From Bosea sp. (in: a-proteobacteria) (GTDB taxonomy: Bacteria > Pseudomonadota > Alphaproteobacteria > Rhizobiales > Beijerinckiaceae): a stretch of 64,000 bases of DNA. The translations under genes were made by a program, and so were the position numbers. Position 1 is the first letter of the stretch, and the number at the start of each line of letters is the position of its first letter. A model generated the notes under the pieces. That model was given only the letters and a program-made list of their open reading frames with translations. It searched no databases and was not told the origin of the DNA. Location of the stretch: positions 310,001 through 374,000 of the forward strand of contig NZ_JAMLIX010000002.1 in assembly GCF_023953965.1 (NCBI RefSeq). Direction: 5' to 3'. Shown here piece by piece: positions 50,350 through 58,365 of this stretch.

Positions 50350-50589
50350 ATGAGCACACTGCTTCTCTCCGACATCGAAGATTTCCTCCGCGAGACGGGC
50401 ATGGGCGAATACCGCTTCGGCCTTCTCGCCGCCCGCAATGGTCGGCTGGTCGAGCGGCTGCGAACGCCGCGCGCCAATGGTCGCCCGGCGCGCATCTGGC
50501 CCGAGACCGAAGTCGAGGTCCGAGCGTTTATGCGCTCTCATCGGTCCAAGCACCCCGCCGCCAAGCCCTCTGAAGAGAGGGCTGCATGA
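50350..50589 (+). CDS. Cro-like HTH regulator, start of the rightward operon
   Basis: 79 residues. The core FLRETGMGEYRFGLLAARNG and LVERLRTPRANGRPARIWPE follow a small HTH family seen at the start of early operons in rhizobial phages. It overlaps the next gene by four bases. Its promoter would overlap the palindrome at 50307-50326. Confidence 0.7.
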   Translation: MSTLLLSDIEDFLRETGMGEYRFGLLAARNGRLVERLRTPRANGRPARIWPETEVEVRAFMRSHRSKHPAAKPSEERAA

Positions 50590-51641
50590 GCGCTCTCCTC
50601 CCGCATTTCCGACCTTCGGCCCGCAATGACGCGGACATGAAAAAGGGCGCGCAAGCCGAGGCAATGCGCGCCCAAGTCAAAGGCAAAATCAACATGCTGA
50701 ATGTAGCATTTGCCCAGCCGAATGCAAAGGCTGGGAACACTGAAAGCCTGTTCTCCGAGACACATGTTTCGGAAGCTCGGCGCGCGACCGCATGGCTTGA
50801 AGACCGCATTGCCATGTCGACCAAGCTCGGAGCGAGCGAACTTCACTCCGAAGTCGTCACGATCAGCCCTGTCACGGCTGAAGTCATTCTTGCCAAGTGC
50901 AATACCGGCAACCGCCCGCTGCGTCCCAAGCGCGTAGCCTTGTGGGATCGCACGATTCGGGAGGGCCGGTGGAAGCTGACTTCGCAGGGCATCTCCTTCG
51001 CCCGCGATGGTCGCCTGAACAACGGCCAGCACCGTCTCAACGGCATCATCGCCGCGGGCCGGGCTGTCCAGATGATGGCGACGTTCGGTGAGGGGCGCGA
51101 CGTTTTCGATGTCCTCGACACCGGCGGCATGCGCTCCGGCAGCGATACGCTTCATGTCGCCGGATACAAGAACACGGCGCTGCTCGCTGCCTCGGCCCGT
51201 CTCATCGCCATCGTCACCGGCGATGCGCCTGGCGGGAATTCCTCGTTTTCGAACGACGAGATCAAGCAGATCGTCGAACAGCATCCGCTTTTGGAGGATG
51301 CGACGACGGCGGGAGGCCGGATCGGCAAGAAGCTCAAGACCTCCGCCGCGGGGATGGCTGCGGCATTTTATCTGATTGAGACGAAGTCGCAGAACGCGCG
51401 GCGTCTGGATCACTTCGTTGATCGGCTGGCCGATGGCGCCAGCCTCAAGCGCCGGGACCCTATCCTCGTCCTTCGTGAAGGTCTTCGTGGTGGTGATATC
51501 GCCCCGGCGAGCGGCGGCGGCAATGCCGGGCGCATCACGGCCGCCACGATCAATGCCTGGAATCTCTGGGTGCGCGGTCGGTCCGCGCAGCTCTCCGCAC
51601 TCCGCTGGGACACTGCCCAGCCTTTCCCCCAGCCGGAGTGA
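50586..51641 (+). CDS. ParB/DGQHR-like phage protein
   Basis: 351 residues. The central part, TGNRPLRPKRVALWDRTIRE followed by GRWKLTSQGISFARDGRLNNGQHRL, matches a phage protein family with a DGQHR-like (here NNGQHR) motif of ParB/DndB-type folds. The C-terminal half is helical. It may bind DNA or regulate replication; enzyme activity is not evident. Overlaps the preceding gene by four bases. Confidence 0.7.
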   Translation: MSALLPHFRPSARNDADMKKGAQAEAMRAQVKGKINMLNVAFAQPNAKAGNTESLFSETHVSEARRATAWLEDRIAMSTKLGASELHSEVVTISPVTAEVILAKCNTGNRPLRPKRVALWDRTIREGRWKLTSQGISFARDGRLNNGQHRLNGIIAAGRAVQMMATFGEGRDVFDVLDTGGMRSGSDTLHVAGYKNTALLAASARLIAIVTGDAPGGNSSFSNDEIKQIVEQHPLLEDATTAGGRIGKKLKTSAAGMAAAFYLIETKSQNARRLDHFVDRLADGASLKRRDPILVLREGLRGGDIAPASGGGNAGRITAATINAWNLWVRGRSAQLSALRWDTAQPFPQPE

Positions 51642-51647
51642 TCCAGC

Positions 51648-52469
51648 ATGGCCGTCCCCTCGTTCACGGTTCAGATGCTGCCGATGCGCGATATCTTCGT
51701 GGTCGGAGAGCGCCGTCCCTTGAATGAGGGGGCGGTTGAAATCCTGATGAACTCGATCAGCAAGATCGGGTTGCAGACGCCCATCACAGTTCGGGTAGAC
51801 CCCAGCATTCTGGACCCGGAAACTGGCGAAGTCCTTGGCGGGTTTGCCGTCGTCGCAGGCGCCCATCGTCTCGAAGCCTTTCGCCGGCTCGGATACGACC
51901 GTATTCCGGCTATCGAGCGCGACTGCGACGAGATCGACGCCCGACTTTGGGAGATTGCCGAAAACCTTCACCGTGCCGAACTGACCTCTTTGGAGAGGGA
52001 CGAGCAAATTGCGGATTGGGTCAGGCTGAATGCGAAGAAGGAAGAGGTGGCACAACTTGTGCCACCTTCTGGCGGCGTCCAGCCGAAAGACAAAGGCTTC
52101 CGCGCTGCTGAGCGCGAGCTTGGCATTGGCCGGATGGACGCATCCCGCGCCGTTAAGGTCGCTAGCCTCTCTGAACAGGCTAAGGCCGCCGCTCGCGAAG
52201 CCGGCCTCGACGACAATCGCACAGCGTTGTTGCGCGTCGCGCGTGCCGATCCCGAACGTCAGGAAGCGGTCGTTCGCGAAATCGCTGCCGAACGAGAGGC
52301 GCGCAAGCCTATCAGTCCCGCACCGGTGCCCCGGAACGAAATCGAGTCCTACGAACAGTGGCTGACGAAGGTCGTCCGCTTGTTCGACCAAGCGCCGGAT
52401 GAGTGGCGTGAACGGGCGCGCGATCATCTCTTCCCCGATATCCCTGTCATGGACGCGAGGTTCGGCTGA
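51648..52469 (+). CDS. ParB N-terminal domain protein
   Basis: 273 residues. ParB/sulfiredoxin domain: SISKIGLQTPITVRVDP, VVAGAHRLEAFRRLGYDRIP and AENLHRAELTSLERDEQIAD, the last two being the CTP-site and box motifs of ParB. A HTH region follows (RAAERELGIGRMDASRAVKV). With no parA gene nearby, a role in phage transcription or replication is more likely than partition. Confidence 0.85.
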   Translation: MAVPSFTVQMLPMRDIFVVGERRPLNEGAVEILMNSISKIGLQTPITVRVDPSILDPETGEVLGGFAVVAGAHRLEAFRRLGYDRIPAIERDCDEIDARLWEIAENLHRAELTSLERDEQIADWVRLNAKKEEVAQLVPPSGGVQPKDKGFRAAERELGIGRMDASRAVKVASLSEQAKAAAREAGLDDNRTALLRVARADPERQEAVVREIAAEREARKPISPAPVPRNEIESYEQWLTKVVRLFDQAPDEWRERARDHLFPDIPVMDARFG

Positions 52470-52470
52470 C

Positions 52471-52554
52471 ATGCGCCTCTACCTTTCCATGCTCGTCTTC
52501 GCGGCTTTTCCCGTCGTCATCTTCGCGCTTCGTCTGATCGAGGTGTGGGGATGA
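52471..52554 (+). CDS. Tiny phage membrane protein
   Basis: 27 residues, almost entirely one hydrophobic helix (MRLYLSMLVFAAFPVVIFAL). It starts one base after the upstream stop and its stop overlaps the next ATG (ATGA). Confidence 0.45.
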   Translation: MRLYLSMLVFAAFPVVIFALRLIEVWG

Positions 52555-52787
52555 GCACCACCCTTCCTCGCGCGGCACCCGTCTCCTCCCAGCCGCTGCG
52601 CGAGTGGCGGGGCGGCTTCATCAGCCGTCCCGCCTGCCTTTTCATCCGTCGTCACCGTCAAGCCTGCAAGCACTCGGTGAACGACATCTCCAAGCCGCTC
52701 CATGCGCGCCTCCTGTCCACAGACAGGAGCACGTCATGCCGAGCAAAAACTGCCGGGATTCCGGTCAAATCAGTCAGTCGGAGTTGA
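52551..52787 (+). CDS. Small basic protein, doubtful
   Basis: 78 residues, rich in Arg and Ser. Start codon overlaps the preceding stop and GAGGTGTGGGG is a fair ribosome site, but the last 52 bp overlap the next gene and the composition is shadow-like. Confidence 0.35.
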   Translation: MSTTLPRAAPVSSQPLREWRGGFISRPACLFIRRHRQACKHSVNDISKPLHARLLSTDRSTSCRAKTAGIPVKSVSRS

Positions 52788-53146
52788 GTGAGATGGGACT
52801 TGCCGTTGTGGCGCAGTTCTCAAAGCGCCTCGTCGCTCGTGATCAGGACCGCCTTGGCGGATGCGCCGAGACGGCTACCGCTCGGGTTGCGCGCCGGCTT
52901 CGCGCGGCGCCCGGAACATTCACAAACATCATCCGCCAGCGCGTCAAGAAGGTCAGCGCCGATCTGCGCGACCGCATCGTCTCGGCCGCCCTGGCTGACA
53001 TCCAGCAGGAGATTGAGCGCCTTGAGCACGAAAAGCGGCTTCTTGAGGCTATGGGCTTCGGCCCGTCTTGCGACGACTACCGCGCGGCTGAGGCTGCTCT
53101 GGCAACGGCTCGCGACTGCTTGGCTCGGATGAGGGGGCAGCCATGA
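52736..53146 (+). CDS. Hypothetical phage protein with coiled coil
   Basis: 136 residues. The N-terminal part has two Cys in a short basic region; the rest is a helical coiled coil (ALADIQQEIERLEHEKRLLE). ATG 52736 is preceded by ACAGGAGC. It is coupled to the DnaA-domain protein gene by a four-base overlap. No known family. Confidence 0.6.
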   Translation: MPSKNCRDSGQISQSELSEMGLAVVAQFSKRLVARDQDRLGGCAETATARVARRLRAAPGTFTNIIRQRVKKVSADLRDRIVSAALADIQQEIERLEHEKRLLEAMGFGPSCDDYRAAEAALATARDCLARMRGQP

Positions 53147-53664
53147 GCCTCGTCCCCACCAAGGAATACACCAGCGCGGCGGAGATCTATGCCGCGCGTC
53201 GCGCTCTGCGTGCGCAGTTCTACGCCAAGCCGGTTCCAAAGCCTGCCAAGGCCCCGGAACCCATCATCGTGGCGCCGTCCGAACCCGAGCCGGACCCACG
53301 GGAGAAATACCTTCGCGACTGGCTGAGCTTGGCGTCCCCCGGCTCGCGTCGGGCCTCCTGCACGACCTCCGTTCTTGAGGTCGTCGCTAAGCACACCGGA
53401 TTCGACCGGGTCGCCATCATAGGCGAGAGCCGCCGCGCTCCACTCGTCCGTGCCCGCCAGATGGCCTACTGGCTCCTGCGCAAGCATACGACGATGTCGT
53501 TCCCCCACATCGGCTCCAAGCTTGGCGGCCGCGACCACACCACCATCCTGAGCGGCTTCAACAAGATCGAATTCCTCATGGCCGAGGATCGCGACTTTGC
53601 GGCGCTCATGGGCGTTCTTTCAGCGGAAATCGCGTCAAAGGCCCAGGAAGGGCGCAGCCGATGA
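53143..53664 (+). CDS. Phage protein carrying a DnaA C-terminal (domain IV) DNA-binding module
   Basis: 173 residues. A Pro-rich N-terminal half is followed by domain IV of DnaA: VLEVVAKHTGFDRVAIIGES, RRAPLVRARQMAYWLLRKHT and the signature GGRDHTTI that contacts the DnaA box. The AAA+ and N-terminal domains are absent. It could bind host DnaA boxes or a phage origin and either recruit or block initiation. Confidence 0.82.
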   Translation: MSLVPTKEYTSAAEIYAARRALRAQFYAKPVPKPAKAPEPIIVAPSEPEPDPREKYLRDWLSLASPGSRRASCTTSVLEVVAKHTGFDRVAIIGESRRAPLVRARQMAYWLLRKHTTMSFPHIGSKLGGRDHTTILSGFNKIEFLMAEDRDFAALMGVLSAEIASKAQEGRSR

Positions 53665-54059
53665 AGGTGCTCGTCCTCAATCTCCCTCTGCCGCCAAGCA
53701 CGAACAACCTGTTCGTCAACGTCCCCAAGCGGGGGCGCGTGAAGTCGCGCGAGTACAAGCGCTGGTCAATCGCTGCGCTGAACTATGCGTGGCTCAGCAA
53801 GCCACAGGGTGGATTCCCGAGGTTCGAGGGCGCCTTCGATATCCAGATCACGCTTCCGCTCAAGATGCGGGGCGACATCACGAACCGCATCAAGGCGGTT
53901 GAGGACTGGCTGAAGAAGCCAGCCGGCATCGTCTCTGACGACAAGCACACCCACAAGGCGACCGTGGCGCGCGGCTCCGATGTCGAGCCCGGCTTCTGCC
54001 GCGTCCACGTATTCGAGACACCCACCGCCCGCGATGAAGAGCGGAGGGACGTGGCGTGA
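53661..54059 (+). CDS. RusA family Holliday-junction endonuclease
   Basis: 132 residues. LPLPPSTNNLFVN at the N-terminus, then the metal-binding region RGDITNRIKAVEDWLKK, followed by GIVSDDKHTH, the acidic residues of RusA. It resolves branched replication or recombination intermediates of the phage. Overlaps its neighbours by four bases. Confidence 0.88.
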   Translation: MKVLVLNLPLPPSTNNLFVNVPKRGRVKSREYKRWSIAALNYAWLSKPQGGFPRFEGAFDIQITLPLKMRGDITNRIKAVEDWLKKPAGIVSDDKHTHKATVARGSDVEPGFCRVHVFETPTARDEERRDVA

Positions 54060-54703
54060 GCAGGGTCGAACACCTTTCGGAAGACGTGGTTCTTCATTTG
54101 GGCGACTGTCGCGAGATCCTACCGACGCTCGGCAAGGTCGATGCCGTCGTGACCGACCCGCCTTATGGGATCAACATCACCAAGAGCAACCGCCTTGCTG
54201 TCAGCCGCGGGCACGGGGGTTCGTGGGACGATGAGGCCGCGGACGTTTCCCCTCTGCTGGCGCTGGGCGTTCCGACGATACTGTGGGGAGGAAATTACTT
54301 CGACGTGCCTCCTTCACGGTGCATCCTCGTCTGGGACAAGAACAATGCCGGCCGTGACTTCGCTGACGTAGAGATCGCCTGGACCAACCTCGATCAGGTT
54401 GCTCGGAGGTTCATGTACCGCCCCATGAATATGGACGGCGGCAAACTTCACCCAACGCAGAAGCCGATCGAGGTGATGGCTTGGTGCGTCGGATACGTCC
54501 CCGAAGGCATCGTCCTAGATCCTTACATGGGCAGCGGGTCGACTGGCGTGGCCTGTGTCCAAGAAGGCCGGGGCTTCGTCGGCATAGAGCGCGAGCCGAG
54601 GTACTTCGACGTCGCATGCCGACGCATATCCGACGAGTTGAAGCGCCCGCGCCTTGAATTGGCTCGAGCCCCACAGCCCGTTCAGGAGGCTATGCAGCTA
54701 TGA
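54056..54703 (+). CDS. Phage DNA methyltransferase (N6-adenine or N4-cytosine, beta class order)
   Basis: 215 residues. DPPYGINITKSNRLAVSRGH gives the catalytic DPPY motif near the N-terminus, followed by LDPYMGSGSTGVACVQEGRG with the SAM-binding motif at the C-terminus, the beta-class order. No restriction gene accompanies it, so it is an orphan protecting methylase. Start is GTG (54056). Confidence 0.9.
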   Translation: MSRVEHLSEDVVLHLGDCREILPTLGKVDAVVTDPPYGINITKSNRLAVSRGHGGSWDDEAADVSPLLALGVPTILWGGNYFDVPPSRCILVWDKNNAGRDFADVEIAWTNLDQVARRFMYRPMNMDGGKLHPTQKPIEVMAWCVGYVPEGIVLDPYMGSGSTGVACVQEGRGFVGIEREPRYFDVACRRISDELKRPRLELARAPQPVQEAMQL

Positions 54704-54849
54704 CGCGCACAGGCACCTTTCAGTATGTCCGGCATGGCGATGTGGATGCCTTCCACCGTCGCGGGTGGATGATTGCCGCTGACCTCGGCCCGACGCATGG
54801 CGTCTGGTCCGTCCTCATGTGGCGCTGTGAATGTGGAGTGGCGCAATGA
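54700..54849 (+). CDS. Small phage protein
   Basis: 49 residues starting MTRTGTFQYVRHGDVDAFHR, with two Cys at the end. It overlaps both neighbours by four bases (ATGA), a strong sign of real coupled translation. Function unknown. Confidence 0.6.
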   Translation: MTRTGTFQYVRHGDVDAFHRRGWMIAADLGPTHGVWSVLMWRCECGVAQ

Positions 54850-55631
54850 GCGCCCCCTGGCTGAAATTCTACCCTTCCGACTGGCGCGCTGACCCGGCCC
54901 TGCGCATGTGCTCCTTGGCCGCACGCGGCCTTTGGATGGAAATGCTTTGCCTCATGCACGAGGCAACTCCGCGAGGTTATCTGCTCGTCAACGGGAAGGC
55001 TTTGACGGTCGGTCAGATGGCGGCCCTTGCTGGCTGCGGTGCCGATGACGCCAAGGCTCTGCTTGCCGAACTGACCGAGGCCGGCGTCCTCAGCCGTGAC
55101 GATGCGGGACTTATTTTCAGCCGACGCATGAAGGCTGACACCGAGAAAGAGGCCAAGGATAAGGCCAATGGCGGCAAGGGCGGTAATCCCTCTTTGAAGA
55201 AGGGGGTTAACCCCCCGGATAACCCTGAGGATAAAGCCCAGAAGCCAGAAGCCAGAGCCAAACAAGAACCACCAGCTAACGCTGGTGGCGACGCCCCGGC
55301 CGTTTCTCTCGTCGACCAGCTTTGGACCGATGGCATCCTGACGCTTGAGACGATGCACGTCGTGCCCCCCAAGGCCCGCAGCATGGTCGGCAAGTGGCTG
55401 AAGGACACCGGCAGCGACGCCGGCCGGGTTCTGTGGGCAATCAACGAAGCATCCATCCACGGCAGCGGCGATCCCATCCCCTACATCGCCCGCGTCTTGT
55501 CGGATCGCTCGACGGAGCAACGCGCTCCCCCTCGCCAAGCCAAACGGAACTCTCTGCTCGACGGCCTGGAAGAAATCGAAAACCTGAGGTTCGGAAGCAA
55601 TGTCCAGCCATTCGCCCGCATCGCAAACTGA
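54846..55631 (+). CDS. Phage replication protein, DUF1376-like winged helix
   Basis: 261 residues. The first 110 residues (PWLKFYPSDWRADPALRMCS, LAARGLWMEMLCLMHEATPR, GYLLVNGKALTVGQMAALAG) follow the DUF1376-type domain found in phage replisome organisers. A low-complexity linker (about 105-155) leads to a C-terminal helical domain. ATG 54846 overlaps the small upstream gene. Confidence 0.78.
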   Translation: MSAPWLKFYPSDWRADPALRMCSLAARGLWMEMLCLMHEATPRGYLLVNGKALTVGQMAALAGCGADDAKALLAELTEAGVLSRDDAGLIFSRRMKADTEKEAKDKANGGKGGNPSLKKGVNPPDNPEDKAQKPEARAKQEPPANAGGDAPAVSLVDQLWTDGILTLETMHVVPPKARSMVGKWLKDTGSDAGRVLWAINEASIHGSGDPIPYIARVLSDRSTEQRAPPRQAKRNSLLDGLEEIENLRFGSNVQPFARIAN

Positions 55632-56196
55632 GGCCACCAACGCCCTGAAGCCGCTGTTCGTCGCCTATCCGGCGGAGCGCGGCAACGGCATGGGCGGAGC
55701 CGCGACCTACCTCATGGCCGTCGAAGGCTATTCTCTCCCGGCGATCCAGAAGGCGGTGACGCGGCTTATCCGTGGCGAGTTCGACTGGTTCGGCGGCCGC
55801 TTCCTGCCGACCACGGCCGAGCTGTCCCGCGCCTGCCGCTATTGCGAGGACCTGATCGCGCCTCCGAAGCGCATGGCTCTCCCGGCGCCGGGCGATGTCG
55901 AGCCCACCGAAGAGGAATGGGCCCGTCGTAAAGCCCAAGCTGATGCAGCCCGCGAGCGCTTCGGCATCAAGCCGTCGACTGGCGAGACAGTGGCCGATCG
56001 AGAGACCATGCCGGAAGCTCTACGAGCGCAGCGCGACAAGGATCTTGAGCGCATCGCCGCAAAGCTCAAGGGCGGCAGCTACCGCCTCTCCGACGAGGCT
56101 ATGGCCATTTTCCGCGATGGCCTTTCGGATCGCGTGGTTCCCAGCCCTGACGAGCAATACGACGACTGGCAGAGCAGGAAGGGAGAGGCGGCATGA
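55600..56196 (+). CDS. Hypothetical phage protein, possible helicase-loader partner
   Basis: 198 residues. The N-terminal part has a small helical domain (LKPLFVAYPAERGNGMGG, TYLMAVEGYSLPAIQKAV) that resembles helicase-loader-type domains; the C-terminal half is charged and disordered. Position directly after the replication protein, overlapping it by 32 bp, supports a role in replication initiation. Confidence 0.55.
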   Translation: MSSHSPASQTEATNALKPLFVAYPAERGNGMGGAATYLMAVEGYSLPAIQKAVTRLIRGEFDWFGGRFLPTTAELSRACRYCEDLIAPPKRMALPAPGDVEPTEEEWARRKAQADAARERFGIKPSTGETVADRETMPEALRAQRDKDLERIAAKLKGGSYRLSDEAMAIFRDGLSDRVVPSPDEQYDDWQSRKGEAA

Positions 56197-56369
56197 ATGC
56201 CTTCGAATTCGCGACCAATTCGCCGTGGCTGGCGTTCTTCCTCGCGCTCATCGTAGCGCAGGCGCTTGTCTCGCCGTTCCGGTATCTCTTCCGCCATCTC
56301 AACATTCGCAAGGCCGGCTGGCCCCCAGATCATTGTGATGCGGATGGCGATCTCATCGAAAAGGACTGA
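56193..56369 (+). CDS. Small phage membrane protein
   Basis: 58 residues with one hydrophobic helix (about 9-30, PWLAFFLALIVAQALVSPFR). It overlaps the previous gene by four bases and is followed by the next gene after 3 bp. No family. Confidence 0.55.
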   Translation: MNAFEFATNSPWLAFFLALIVAQALVSPFRYLFRHLNIRKAGWPPDHCDADGDLIEKD

Positions 56370-56372
56370 CAC

Positions 56373-56570
56373 ATGGCGAAGGCAGGCCGATATCGCGTGT
56401 TCTGTTCCGAGACTTTCGACGAGTGCGAGGACTTGGTCAGCAGAGCCTACCTTTACGACCTGAAGCATCTCAAAGTATTCGGTTATCTGCCACACCGAGA
56501 CTTTCTGTCGGAGTGGAGCATCACAGTCCGCAGGATGGCGCTTTTACGTGCTCCCATCATCTGGTGCTGA
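56373..56570 (+). CDS. Small hypothetical phage protein
   Basis: 65 residues, starting MAKAGRYRVFCSETFDECED, with no clear domain. Operon position supports expression. Confidence 0.5.
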   Translation: MAKAGRYRVFCSETFDECEDLVSRAYLYDLKHLKVFGYLPHRDFLSEWSITVRRMALLRAPIIWC

Positions 56571-56581
56571 AAGGAACGGGT

Positions 56582-57109
56582 ATGGCAAAGGCAGGCGCGA
56601 AACGACGCGAAGGCGTAAGGCGTTATCCGAAGTCGGGATCCATCGTCCGCGCCGATCGCGGGGAGCGCCCGGACAAGATCATCGCGGTTGCCCTTTCCCA
56701 GCCTCACAGGCGCGGCAACCAATCACCCATGGCAGGCTACGCCTTCGGCCGACTCTTTCTCGGCGGCATGATCGACCAGCGTCAGTTCGATGCGGCTGAG
56801 ACGTTCACGCGGCGCGCTGTCCGTTACCACGCTGTCATCACAAACAGTCTGCCGCGCTTTCCAAGCTTGGCGGCTGAGATGGTCGCCAGCAGCACAGGCA
56901 GCGGCGCCGAGCTCGACGACGAGACAATCGCCAAGATCCGGTCCGACTATGGCGAGCTGCAAGACGCGCTTGCCGATGCAGGCATGCATTACGAGGGCAA
57001 TGCCGTTCTCATGCGCGTTTGCGTAATGGACCGAGACATCAAAGGCGAAGCAGCCATGGGCGCCTTCCGCTGCGCTCTCAACGTCATTGCGAACAGGATG
57101 AGGCTGTGA
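56582..57109 (+). CDS. Hypothetical phage protein before the late region
   Basis: 175 residues, basic N-terminal half and helical C-terminal half (IRSDYGELQDALADAGMHYE). ATG 56582 follows GGAACGGG. Last gene of the early operon; 69 bp later comes a terminator. It could be a late-gene regulator by position, but no HTH is evident. Confidence 0.55.
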   Translation: MAKAGAKRREGVRRYPKSGSIVRADRGERPDKIIAVALSQPHRRGNQSPMAGYAFGRLFLGGMIDQRQFDAAETFTRRAVRYHAVITNSLPRFPSLAAEMVASSTGSGAELDDETIAKIRSDYGELQDALADAGMHYEGNAVLMRVCVMDRDIKGEAAMGAFRCALNVIANRMRL

Positions 57110-57177
57110 TGCCAGATGGCAGGTATTGACGAGATTCCTGCCATGCCCTATCCTGATATGCAGAGTGAGAGATTTGC

Positions 57178-57209
57178 GCCCGGAGCCCTAAAGGCCGCCG
57201 GGCTTTTTT
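57178..57209 (+). terminator. Terminator between early and late phage genes
   Basis: Stem GCCCGG/CCGGGC around an inner GCC/GGC stem, followed by six T residues. It separates the early operon from the GIY-YIG/terminase operon. Confidence 0.85.
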
Positions 57210-57222
57210 GTTGGGGTGAGTG

Positions 57223-57345
57223 ATGGGCGCCATGGGCATTGATGCTTGGGGCGTCGATTGGTCTGGTTGGTATGAAATCAAACGGCCGTGGAGCCGGACG
57301 GGCAATCTACGCTTCCCGATCGCAAAGTACATCGTGTGGTGCTAA
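57223..57345 (+). CDS. Small phage protein
   Basis: 40 residues rich in Trp and Gly (MGIDAWGVDWSGWYEIKRPW). Its stop overlaps the next start (TAATG), so it opens the late operon. Confidence 0.45.
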   Translation: MGAMGIDAWGVDWSGWYEIKRPWSRTGNLRFPIAKYIVWC

Positions 57346-57932
57346 TGGGCAGGCCGTCAGAGTTTAGCGACGACGCTGAAGCCGCAAGCATTTATGGCCT
57401 CTGCGATCGGGAAACTGGAGAACTCCGCTACATTGGGAAAGCCCGAAACCCCGCGCGGCGTCTGGCAGGGCACATGCGCGAAAGTCGGCGCCGCAATACG
57501 CCGCTCTACGCTTGGATCCGGAAATATGGAGAGCCGAGCCTAATCATCATCGAGGTCAGGTGCGCAGATTGGCGTGAGAGCGAGCGGCGCCATATCTCGG
57601 AGGCCCGCACGTCTGGTGCTCGGCTTCTGAACATAGCAGATGGTGGCGATGAGCCGTACTGCTCTATCGAAGTTCGTCGGGCGAACGCAGTGAAGGCTGT
57701 CGCTAAGCGACCAAAGCACATCATGCGCGCCTACCGGACCATGGAGGCCAACATTCGCAGCCTCGTTCGGCTCGGTTCGCGCGAGGCTGCGGAGCGGGCC
57801 AGGGTGAAGTTAGAGCGGGTCAAGAGCCTGATCGAAACCGCCCGTTTGGAGGGCAGGCTCCATCAGGTTGACCAGCGTATCGGGGAGTTTTTGAATGGCA
57901 GAGCGAGGCAGGCCAACGGATTATCGGCCTGA
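57345..57932 (+). CDS. GIY-YIG nuclease before the terminase genes
   Basis: 195 residues. GIY-YIG domain (about 10-90): ASIYGLCDRETGELRYIGKA with variants IYG and YIG, RNPARRLAGHMRESRRR, and SLIIIEVRCADWRESERRHI with the Glu. Followed by a helical C-terminal part. It overlaps the small terminase gene by 38 bp. Homing endonuclease or a packaging nuclease; HNH proteins often hold this place in cos phages. Confidence 0.8.
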   Translation: MGRPSEFSDDAEAASIYGLCDRETGELRYIGKARNPARRLAGHMRESRRRNTPLYAWIRKYGEPSLIIIEVRCADWRESERRHISEARTSGARLLNIADGGDEPYCSIEVRRANAVKAVAKRPKHIMRAYRTMEANIRSLVRLGSREAAERARVKLERVKSLIETARLEGRLHQVDQRIGEFLNGRARQANGLSA

Positions 57933-58365
57933 GTTCGCCGAGCAGGCTTCGAAGCTCTGCGCGCTCGGTGCGACTGACTACGAACTGGCTGACTTTTTCG
58001 GTGTCGATACGCGAACAATCTACAGGTGGAAGAACGTCCACGCTGATTTTTGTCAGGCGGTCACATGCGGGAAAGAGTCCGCAGATGAGCGTGTCGAGCG
58101 CGCGCTGTTCAACCGAGCCGTTGGTTACACATTCGAGAGCGAAAAGGTGTTTCAGCATCAAGGGGAAATCATCCGAGCCCCGGTGGATGAACACGTACCT
58201 CCCGACCCTTCGGCCGCAAAGCTCTGGCTGACGAATCGCCGCCCTGACAGGTGGCGCGACAAGGTCGTCAATGAGCACACCGGCGCTGACGGCGGCGCTA
58301 TCGAGACTGTGACGAGGATCGAGCGTGTCATCGTCAGGCCGAACGCTATCGATCCCAACGGCTGA
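57895..58365 (+). CDS. Small terminase subunit
   Basis: 156 residues. HTH at the N-terminus (LCALGATDYELADFFGVDTR, TIYRWKNVHADFCQAV) and a C-terminal part ending near the PAKLWLTNRRPDRWRD region found in TerS proteins. It recognises the packaging site. It overlaps the large subunit by 41 bp. Confidence 0.82.
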   Translation: MAERGRPTDYRPEFAEQASKLCALGATDYELADFFGVDTRTIYRWKNVHADFCQAVTCGKESADERVERALFNRAVGYTFESEKVFQHQGEIIRAPVDEHVPPDPSAAKLWLTNRRPDRWRDKVVNEHTGADGGAIETVTRIERVIVRPNAIDPNG

